From assembly GCA_027623615.1 (NCBI GenBank), contig JAQBVH010000219.1, positions 1-6,138 of the forward strand: a stretch of 6,138 nucleotides of DNA, written 5' to 3'. The translations under genes were made by a program, and so were the position numbers. Source of the DNA: Planctomycetota bacterium (GTDB lineage Bacteria; Planctomycetota; UBA1135; GCA-002686595). This document shows, one piece after another, positions 1 through 6,138 of this stretch (position 1 is its first letter; every line of letters begins with the position of its first letter). Under the pieces are notes generated by a model. The model ran no database searches. It saw only the letters and a list, made by a program, of their open reading frames with translations, and was not told the origin of the DNA.

Positions 1-375
1 GCCTACCAGGTCGCCGAGCAAGCCCTCGCGCTCGACCCTCGCTCGCCCCAGGGCTGGATGTACTTCGCGGCGCACCTGGCGCGCTTCCGGACCTCGGTCG
101 AGACCGACCCGGATCCGGCCAACCGGCGCTACTGGTTCCGCGCGGCGCTCGACTTGCTCGAGCGGGGCAAGGCGCAGTGCAGCGACCCGGGCTACCTGGC
201 GCTGACCCAAGGGCTCTACCTCACGACCGTCGAGCTGATCGAAGAGGAGGGTCCCGGCATCGGTTGGCCCGGCGGCGCAGAGGGCGCTTGGGCCGAGGCC
301 GACGAGGCCTTCGCCGAGGCCAAGCGCCTCGGCAGGGACCCGTTCGCAGGACCCCTCAGCGCACCCCGCGAGTAG
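1..375 (+). CDS. C-terminal part of a TPR-like helical protein (5' end outside window)
   Basis: The reading frame is open from base 1 and ends at TAG 373-375, giving 124 visible residues; the true start lies upstream. The first visible residues (AEQALALDPRSPQGWMYFAA) have the spacing of a tetratricopeptide helix pair: small residues, then the turn LDPxS, then an aromatic second helix. The rest is rich in Ala, Glu, Leu and Arg and looks helical, with a second repeat-like stretch near the end (AWAEADEAFAEAKRLGRDPF). TPR domains bind other proteins. No catalytic motif is visible in this fragment, so the job of the whole protein cannot be told. Codon use is typical of the window (third positions almost all G or C), which supports real coding. 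The next gene begins 37 bases downstream on the same strand. The TPR call rests on pattern only and is moderate; that this is a real gene end is fairly sure. Confidence 0.7.
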   Translation, partial: AYQVAEQALALDPRSPQGWMYFAAHLARFRTSVETDPDPANRRYWFRAALDLLERGKAQCSDPGYLALTQGLYLTTVELIEEEGPGIGWPGGAEGAWAEADEAFAEAKRLGRDPFAGPLSAPRE

Positions 376-412
376 GGCTCCCAGCTCCCTCCACGCCTGC
401 TAACCTGCGCCC

Positions 413-1084
413 ATGCCCTGCCTACTCGCCCAGAGCCTGGTGCGCGGTCTCTTCGAGGACGTGGGGTACCTCGCGCCGTTCCTGATCCTGTTCCTGGCAG
501 GCTGCGGCCTGCCGGTTCCGGAAGAGGTCACGATGGTCGGCTCGGGCTTCCTCGTCTTCCGCGGCGAGGTCGAGTTCCTGCCGATCGTGCTCACCTGCTA
601 CACGGCGACCCTGCTCGGCGACTCGGTCCCCTTCTGGCTCGGGCGACGCTACGGCATGAGCGCCCTGCGCTTCCGCTGGGTCGCCAAGATGATCCACCCC
701 GAGCGCATGGCCCTGCTCGAGGAGCGCTTCGACCGCCACGGCAACTGGGCCGTGTTCACCTGCCGCTTCCTCCCCGGAGTGCGCCTGCCGGGCTGGTTCC
801 TGGCGGGAACCCTGGGCATGTCCTACCCGCGCTTCCTGCTGATCGACGGCATCGCCGCCGCGATCATGACCCCGCTCTGGGTGCTGATCGGTCGCGCCGC
901 CGGGGGGCACATCGACCAGCTGGAGTCCACCGTGCAGGACCTCCACCAGTGGCTCGGGTTCGGGGTGCTGGCCCTGGGCGTGACCCTGGTGATCTGGATG
1001 CTGGTGCGCCGGCATGAGCGTCAGGTGATCGCCCAGGACGGAGAAGAGCTGGAACGCCCGGGCGAGGATCGCAAGGATCCGTGA
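413..1084 (+). CDS. DedA-family (SNARE-associated/VTT domain) integral membrane protein
   Basis: A 223-residue membrane protein of the DedA superfamily. Family members are linked to flipping of undecaprenyl-phosphate or phospholipid carriers and to membrane-potential homeostasis; the substrate here is unknown. The hallmarks appear in order: a re-entrant segment with GCGLPVPEE (about residues 30-38), GDSVPFWLGRRYG (from G69-D70), and FDRHGNWAVFTCRFLPGVR, whose R118 and R124 lie six residues apart like the essential R130/R136 of E. coli YqjA. LAGTLGMSYPRF follows. Hydrophobic stretches near residues 19-35, 56-66, 140-160 and 180-200 fit membrane segments, and the C-terminal tail is charged and cytoplasmic. 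ATG 413 has no clear Shine-Dalgarno; a TAACCT element at 401-406 ends six bases before it, so a leaderless transcript is conceivable. GTG 440 is an alternative start. The stop is TGA 1082-1084. The family assignment is firm; the exact function is not. Confidence 0.92.
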   Translation: MPCLLAQSLVRGLFEDVGYLAPFLILFLAGCGLPVPEEVTMVGSGFLVFRGEVEFLPIVLTCYTATLLGDSVPFWLGRRYGMSALRFRWVAKMIHPERMALLEERFDRHGNWAVFTCRFLPGVRLPGWFLAGTLGMSYPRFLLIDGIAAAIMTPLWVLIGRAAGGHIDQLESTVQDLHQWLGFGVLALGVTLVIWMLVRRHERQVIAQDGEELERPGEDRKDP

Positions 1085-1096
1085 CGGTCCCTCGGT

Positions 1097-1118
1097 TGGG
1101 CCATCCTTCCGGGGCCCA
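1097..1118 (+). terminator. Weak hairpin after the DedA gene, possible terminator
   Basis: TGGGCC (1097-1102) and GGCCCA (1113-1118) form a perfect 6-bp stem with a 10-base loop, starting 12 bases after the DedA stop. No T-run follows it, so it is not a standard intrinsic terminator. It could help end the DedA transcript or protect its 3' end. GC-rich DNA makes such pairings by chance, so confidence is low. Confidence 0.3.
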
Positions 1119-1194
1119 GCACCGCGACCCAAACCCGTGCGAACCCGCCCCGCATTGACAGGTTGTCGCACCCCCCTGTCGGAGCCTGCTCCGG

Positions 1195-1222
1195 TTGACC
1201 GGATCCGTCCCGCCTGTATCCT
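1195..1222 (+). promoter_or_regulatory. Probable sigma70-type promoter for hppA (and rsfS)
   Basis: TTGACC at 1195-1200 (consensus TTGACA) and TATCCT at 1217-1222 (consensus TATAAT) are separated by 16 bases, close to the preferred 17. The expected transcription start is near 1229, giving a leader of about 80 bases before hppA. The surrounding DNA is very GC-rich, so a TATCCT hexamer at the right distance from TTGACC stands out. It lies in the only sizeable non-coding stretch upstream of hppA. Nothing visible identifies a regulator. Confidence 0.55.
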
Positions 1223-1237
1223 CTTTGGCCTCCATCA

Positions 1238-1253
1238 CGGGGCACAGGCCCCG
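1238..1253 (+). promoter_or_regulatory. GC-rich stem-loop in the hppA leader
   Basis: CGGGGC (1238-1243) pairs perfectly with GCCCCG (1248-1253) around an ACAG tetraloop. It sits about ten bases after the predicted transcription start, where 5' hairpins often protect mRNA from decay. No riboswitch consensus is recognised in this leader. A structural or stability role is inference. Confidence 0.4.
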
Positions 1254-1295
1254 AACGACCCCCATCGGACCCCTTAACTTCCCCGCTTGCCACTC

Positions 1296-1308
1296 GGGGA
1301 CGATCCCC
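1296..1308 (+). promoter_or_regulatory. Hairpin covering the presumed hppA ribosome binding site
   Basis: The only Shine-Dalgarno-like run before hppA, GGGGA at 1296-1300, is perfectly complementary to TCCCC at 1304-1308, leaving a CGA loop. The stem ends one base before the ATG at 1310. If it folds, it would hide the ribosome binding site, so translation may depend on melting it or may use little Shine-Dalgarno pairing. A similar 5-bp stem with a 3-base loop lies before the gene at 4655. Confidence 0.4.
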
Positions 1309-1309
1309 C

Positions 1310-3368
<2,059 letters not shown>

Positions 3369-3370
<2 letters not shown>

Positions 3371-3374
3371 AGGA
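3369..3374 (+). promoter_or_regulatory. Ribosome binding site of rsfS, overlapping the hppA stop
   Basis: AAAGGA at 3369-3374 overlaps the hppA TAA. The gap from its last base to ATC 3383 is eight bases and to GTC 3380 five bases, so it marks initiation here rather than at GTG 3461, 86 bases away. Its place on the stop codon suggests translational coupling of rsfS to hppA. Confidence 0.55.
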
Positions 3375-3382
3375 CTGCTGTC

Positions 3383-3772
3383 ATCGAACCTCGCCAGCTC
3401 GCGGCCGCTGCCGCCCACCTCGCCGACCTCAAGAAGGCCACCGACATCCGCGTCTACGACGTGGAGGAGCAGCTCAAGTTCGCCGACTACTTCGTCGTCG
3501 TGACGGCCCAGTCACGTCCCCAGGTCAAGGCGATCTACAACGAGCTGCACGTGCGCCTCAAGGCGGCTGGTGAGCTGCACTCGAAGGCCGAGGGCATGGA
3601 CCTCGGCTGGTGGGTGCTGCTCGACTACATGGACGTCGTCGTCCACATCCAGCAGACGGAGGCGCGCGAGTACTACGGTCTGGACATCCTCTACTCGGAG
3701 TGCCCGCAGCTCGACTGGCAAGAGGTCGAGCTCCCGGAGCTGCCCGAGCCGAGGGCCCACGCGGCCGAGTAG
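3383..3772 (+). CDS. rsfS: Ribosomal silencing factor RsfS (YbeB/Iojap), apparently with a non-canonical start
   Basis: RsfS binds protein uL14 on the 50S subunit and blocks joining to 30S, lowering translation when nutrients are short. The conserved fold is complete: [33 protein letters not shown] (about residues 19-50), then [20 protein letters not shown] (from E70, including W77, D81, D84, H88), then R95-E-Y-Y98 and [13 protein letters not shown]. From position 3383 it has 129 residues, a usual length, with a Glu/Pro-rich tail. Between the hppA stop and the conserved core there is no in-frame ATG, GTG or TTG. The first GTG (3461) would remove 26 residues, including the first helix and strand. 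The most likely initiation codon is therefore ATC 3383, or GTC 3380, placed well behind AAAGGA; a base error in an original ATG is equally possible. The gene is probably cotranscribed with hppA. The family is certain; the start is not. Confidence 0.93.
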   Translation: MEPRQLAAAAAHLADLKKATDIRVYDVEEQLKFADYFVVVTAQSRPQVKAIYNELHVRLKAAGELHSKAEGMDLGWWVLLDYMDVVVHIQQTEAREYYGLDILYSECPQLDWQEVELPELPEPRAHAAE

Positions 3773-3775
3773 GTC

Positions 3776-4045
3776 GTGCGCCGTTTCGGCCTGATCCTGA
3801 TCGCGCTCGGTGCCTGTTCGGCGCCGGGCGCGAATTCGTTCTAGAAGGACGACCGCCCGCCGAACATCCTGGTCGTCATGGTCGACGACCTCGGCTGGCA
3901 GGACACCTCCCTGCCCCTCGAGGACGAGCCGACCGAGTTCAACCGGCGCTACCGCACGCCGAACGTCGAGGCCCTCGCCGCGCGCGGCCTGGCCTTCACC
4001 GACGCCTACGCCCCGGCGCCGGTCTGCACCCCCACCCGGGTGTCG
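3776..4045 (+). pseudogene. 5' remnant of a secreted lipoprotein sulfatase, broken by an in-frame TAG and truncated
   Basis: Type I sulfatases cut sulfate esters with a formylglycine made from a Cys or Ser in C/S-x-P-x-R. From GTG 3776, three bases after rsfS, the frame encodes a lipoprotein signal (VRRFGLILIALGAC, lipobox Cys14), then PPNILVVMVDDLGWQDTS with the metal-binding D37-D38, then YRTPNVEALAARGLAFTDAY, then VCTPTRVS with active-site Cys84, Pro86 and Arg88. All are typical sulfatase N-terminal features in the correct order. Two lesions break the gene. TAG 3842-3844 follows the signal peptide, and the first later start (ATG 3878) cuts into the metal-binding strand. After S90 (about 4045) the sulfatase sequence ends, so some 350-450 residues including the rest of the active site are missing. 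No continuation is visible in any frame. All 67 codons from 3845 to 4045 end in G or C, so decay or rearrangement looks recent. Confidence 0.85.
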
Positions 4046-4546
4046 TTCTGTGTGCCCAATTCGGCTCACTCCTTCCTGGCAGAGGGTTGCAGAAAGCTGC
4101 CGTCCGGAGAGTACGCCGTCTACCTCGCACGGGCTCAGGGAATGACCCCTGACCATCCCACGGCGCAGGCCCTGACGGCCGCAGGTGAGATCGAGTCCCT
4201 CCCCTTCCCCTCATCCCCACCTGCGATCCTACTGCGACTCCAGGGGGAGGTGGTACTCGGGGCGACTCGGTCCCCCTCCGGCATCTACACCCTGGCCGAG
4301 GGAGCATCGTTCGAGTTTCAAGCCGATCTGGGAGACCTTGCAGAGGATCTTGGGATCGGGCTCGAATGGGATGGCGTCCGGAGCGATCTTGGCCAGCTGC
4401 GGCCTGAACACTCTCATGGTCAGCGACAGGTTCGCTTCACCGCCCCTGCGGAAGGCGTGTCCCTCAGGTGGAGTTGGGCATCCGAGGATGCGGTGGACCA
4501 AGTTCCCCTCACCTCGACCACGAGCAAGGTCCGGATTCCCAGCTGA
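4046..4546 (+). pseudogene. Unrecognised 3' coding module fused in frame to the sulfatase remnant
   Basis: I do not recognise this product. The sulfatase frame stays open for 166 more codons to TGA 4544-4546 but no longer resembles a sulfatase. The translation looks protein-like, for example LPSGEYAVYLARAQG, then ATRSPSGIYTLAEGASFEFQ, then GLEWDG, then VRFTAPAEGVSLRWSWA. The alternation of hydrophobic and polar residues with Gly and aromatics suggests beta-sandwich or Ig-like secreted domains, which is inference. About 70% of its codons end in G or C, against 100% in the 67 codons before 4046, so it has another origin or was under other constraint. A perfect 8-bp hairpin follows its stop, as expected for a true gene end. 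Most likely it is the 3' part of another gene joined here by deletion or insertion. With no good start of its own (ATG 4142 lacks a spaced ribosome binding site), it is probably not made as a normal protein. Confidence 0.5.
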
Positions 4547-4568
4547 CCGGGGAGCCTCATCTCCCCGG
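4547..4568 (+). terminator. Perfect 8-bp terminator-like hairpin
   Basis: CCGGGGAG (4547-4554) and CTCCCCGG (4561-4568) are exact reverse complements around a CCTCAT loop, beginning at the base after TGA 4544-4546. The stem is strong enough for an intrinsic terminator, but what follows (GCGTTGAGATCC) is not a T-run. It may act with Rho, work as a U-less terminator, or protect the 3' end. Its placement supports 4546 as a genuine gene end. Confidence 0.6.
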
Positions 4569-4603
4569 GCGTTGAGATCCCGTCACTTCTGGTCTTTCCC
4601 GCA

Positions 4604-4626
4604 CCTCATGGCCGGGTTTCGGGCCG
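4604..4626 (+). repeat. Copy 1 of a short 23-base imperfect repeat (non-coding)
   Basis: This stretch matches 5036-5058 at 19 of 23 positions. It starts with the shared CCTCATGGCC and contains GGCC on both sides of an 8-base loop, so it can form a small hairpin. It lies in the 108-base gap between the hairpin at 4547-4568 and ATG 4655. With two copies only, chance similarity in GC-rich DNA cannot be excluded. Confidence 0.3.
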
Positions 4627-4635
4627 ATAGAGCAA

Positions 4636-4648
4636 GGGGTCCTACCCC
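4636..4648 (+). promoter_or_regulatory. Small hairpin containing the Shine-Dalgarno-like run before the DUF255 gene
   Basis: GGGGT (4636-4640) pairs with ACCCC (4644-4648) around CCT. The purine run AAGGGG (4634-4639) is the only Shine-Dalgarno-like sequence before ATG 4655, yet its end is 15 bases away, longer than usual. Folding would hide its GGGG. The arrangement resembles the hairpin just before hppA. Confidence 0.35.
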
Positions 4649-4654
4649 GAGCAC

Positions 4655-6138
4655 ATGTCCTGGCACGATTGGAACGAAACCGCCTTCGAACGCGCTCGTG
4701 AGCGCGGCTGCCCGGTACTCGTCTTCTTGCGCGCCTCCTGGTGTCGCTGGTGCCGGGAGCTGCGCGAGACCGTGCTCGACGACTCCGAGGTCGCGGCCGT
4801 GATCCACGACCGGTTCGTGGCGATCGAGGTCGACAAGGACCGCCGCCCGGACATCGACACGCGCTATCGCTTCGGCGGCTGGCCGACCCTGGCCGTGCTC
4901 GACGCCGGCGGCGAGGTGATCGCCAACTGGAACTATCTCGAGAAGTCGGACCTCCTGGCGCACCTGCGCCAGGTCGCGCACGGGCGTCCCGGGGAGCGGC
5001 TGCCGGAGACGCCGCGCAAGGCTCCCTCGGCCGAACCTCATGGCCCGGTTCTTGGCCGCAAACGCGCCGCCCTCGACGAGGACCTGATCGACTCGGTGCA
5101 CGCCACCCTGCTCGAGACTGCCGACCCGGTCCACGGCGGCTGGGGCGCGCGGCACAAGTTCCCCCACCCCGAGGCCCTGCACTTCCTGATGGTGCGCTGG
5201 ACCCAGACCGGGGACCCGGACACCCTGAACTGCGTGCTGCGCACCCTGCGCCACATGCAGGCCGGCGAGATCTACGACCGGGTCGAGGGCGGGTTCTACC
5301 GCTACGCGACCCAGCCCGACTGGAGCGTCCCACACCACGAGAAGATGCTCTCGAGCAACGCCAAGCGCCTGCTCGCCTACGTCGAGGCCTACCAGGCCCT
5401 GGGCGACGAGAGCTTCCGCGCCACGGCCGAGGGCATCCTGTCCTGGATGTTCGAGACCCTGGCGGACGAGACGACCGGCGCCTTCGCGAACAGCCAGGAC
5501 GCGGACTCGACCTACGCCCACCTCGCGACCCGCGAGGCCCGGGCGCAGCACGGCGCGCCGGCGGTCGACCCGACGATCTTCACGAACTACAACGCGGACA
5601 CGGTCATCGCCCTGCTCAAGGCCTCGGTGGTGCTCGACCGTGAGGACCTGCGCGAGCGCGCCGAGACGACGCTGACCTTCCTCATGGAGAACATGTGGGA
5701 CCCCAAGGTCGGCGCCTACCACTACTGGGACGGGACCTACAACCTGCCCGGCATGCTGACCGACCAGGCGTCGGTCCTGCGCGCGCTCGTGGAGTTCATG
5801 CACTACGCCGGCGACAACCGCTGGCTGCCCGAGGCCATGCGGCTCGCGGAGCTGACGATCGAGCACCTGAGCGCCCCCGACGGCAGCTTCTTCGACACGC
5901 GCTTCGACCCGCGCGCCCGCGGCGGGCTGCGCGAGCGCGACAGCTCGATCCTCGAGAACGCGGGCACGGCCGAGGCGCTGATTCGACTGGGCCACATGAC
6001 CTGCGAGCCGGCCCTCATCGATCGCGGCCAGGCCGCCCTCGAGGCCTTCCTCGACGACTACCGCCGCTTCGGTCACCACGTCGCGGGCTACGGCCGCGCG
6101 GTCAACCTGCTCGTCCATCCGCCGGTGCACGTGATCGT
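4655..6138 (+). CDS. DUF255/YyaL-type thioredoxin-fold protein with alpha/alpha-barrel domain (3' end outside window)
   Basis: The frame is open from ATG 4655 to the window edge, giving 494 residues of a family usually 600-700 long, so the C-terminus is missing. Residues 1 to about 112 are the thioredoxin-like DUF255 (DsbH) domain: WNETAFERARERGCPVLVFL, a C30-R-W-C33 redox pair, the family signature VDKDRRPDID (59-68), and W76-P77 with the cis-proline. A linker of about 20 residues follows. The remainder is the (alpha/alpha)6-barrel related to N-acylglucosamine epimerases and glycosidases, with IYDRVEGGFYRYAT (206-219), PHHEKML (226-232) and later SQDADSTY. Most relatives have CHWCH at the redox site. 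Members (YyaL, SPATA20) are cytosolic with no settled reaction; a redox or sugar-linked role is speculative. In-frame TAG 4628 bars an earlier start, and no other start codon lies between it and 4655. Its promoter is not evident. Confidence 0.93.
   Translation, partial: MSWHDWNETAFERARERGCPVLVFLRASWCRWCRELRETVLDDSEVAAVIHDRFVAIEVDKDRRPDIDTRYRFGGWPTLAVLDAGGEVIANWNYLEKSDLLAHLRQVAHGRPGERLPETPRKAPSAEPHGPVLGRKRAALDEDLIDSVHATLLETADPVHGGWGARHKFPHPEALHFLMVRWTQTGDPDTLNCVLRTLRHMQAGEIYDRVEGGFYRYATQPDWSVPHHEKMLSSNAKRLLAYVEAYQALGDESFRATAEGILSWMFETLADETTGAFANSQDADSTYAHLATREARAQHGAPAVDPTIFTNYNADTVIALLKASVVLDREDLRERAETTLTFLMENMWDPKVGAYHYWDGTYNLPGMLTDQASVLRALVEFMHYAGDNRWLPEAMRLAELTIEHLSAPDGSFFDTRFDPRARGGLRERDSSILENAGTAEALIRLGHMTCEPALIDRGQAALEAFLDDYRRFGHHVAGYGRAVNLLVHPPVHVI
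5036..5058 (+). repeat. Copy 2 of the 23-base imperfect repeat, inside the DUF255 gene linker
   Basis: This partner of 4604-4626 falls in codons 128-135, in the linker between the thioredoxin domain and the barrel. In the ten codons from GAA 5033 to AAA 5060, six end in A or T (GAA, CCT, CAT, GTT, CTT, AAA), while the gene around it uses almost only G- or C-ending codons. That local dip suggests an inserted or unusually constrained stretch tolerated in a flexible linker. Confidence 0.3.

Noticed and set aside
1155..1160. Perfect TTGACA hexamer upstream of hppA
   Set aside because: No acceptable -10 element lies 16-18 bases downstream (the site reads like GTCGGA); the TTGACC/TATCCT pair slightly further on is better.
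1229..1309. Riboswitch in the hppA leader
   Set aside because: Only two small local hairpins are visible; no conserved riboswitch core is recognised in about 80 bases.
3832..3845. EcoRI (GAATTC) and XbaI (TCTAGA) sites two bases apart, with the TAG inside the second
   Set aside because: It looks like a cloning linker, but the flanks are continuous sulfatase signal peptide and mature sequence with native codon use, and no vector sequence is visible. Coincidence is likelier; read support at the TAG would settle it.
4046..4600. Insertion sequence as the cause of the sulfatase truncation
   Set aside because: No transposase motif in any frame, no terminal inverted repeats and no target-site duplication could be found at the edges.
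4623..4630. GCCGATAG resembling the -10 element of sigma28 (flagellar) promoters
   Set aside because: No TAAA-type -35 lies about 15 bases upstream (CCTC is found there) and no flagellar gene is nearby.
4185..4802. Plus-strand open frame in another register spanning the gap before the DUF255 gene
   Set aside because: The product is Ser/Pro/Arg-rich with no domain, crosses the strong hairpin at 4547-4568 and overlaps the true DUF255 start.
4583..6130. Long minus-strand open frame of about 515 codons antisense to the DUF255 gene
   Set aside because: The + strand frame carries family motifs throughout; the antisense product is Val/Arg/Gly/Glu-rich with no recognisable domain.

Overview
The window is a high-GC bacterial chromosome segment in which every supported gene lies on the + strand. 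Third codon positions in the housekeeping genes are almost always G or C. The gene set is a DedA membrane protein, a K+-dependent membrane pyrophosphatase, RsfS, a lipoprotein-type sulfatase remnant, and a DUF255 thioredoxin-like protein. This fits a high-GC environmental lineage such as Planctomycetota, or another sulfatase-rich phylum. That placement is inference only, because no rRNA or other phylogenetic marker of that kind is present.

Layout: (1) 1-375, the 3' end of a gene with TPR-like helices. (2) 413-1084, a DedA-family membrane protein. (3) 1085-1309, a non-coding stretch with a plausible sigma70-type promoter (TTGACC-N16-TATCCT), a GC-rich leader hairpin and a hairpin over the presumed ribosome binding site. 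(4) 1310-3370, hppA, an ion-pumping membrane pyrophosphatase. (5) 3383-3772, rsfS, the ribosomal silencing factor, whose start appears to be a non-standard codon. (6) 3776-4546, a broken locus: the first 90 codons or so of a secreted sulfatase, carrying an in-frame TAG, are joined in frame at about 4046 to an unrelated 166-codon 3' module of clearly different codon use. That module ends at a TGA followed by a perfect 8-bp hairpin. (7) 4547-4654, a short non-coding gap. (8) 4655-6138, a DUF255/YyaL-type thioredoxin-fold protein running off the right edge.

The genes hppA, rsfS and the sulfatase remnant are spaced 12 and 3 bases apart and probably share the hppA promoter. The pyrophosphatase removes pyrophosphate made by biosynthesis and stores its energy as an ion gradient. 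RsfS shuts down 50S subunits when nutrients run short. A shared growth- or energy-linked control is possible but not shown. I see no CRISPR array, tRNA, rRNA, insertion sequence, defence system or clearly new multi-gene system. The most unusual points are the missing canonical start of rsfS and the sulfatase/orphan-module junction.
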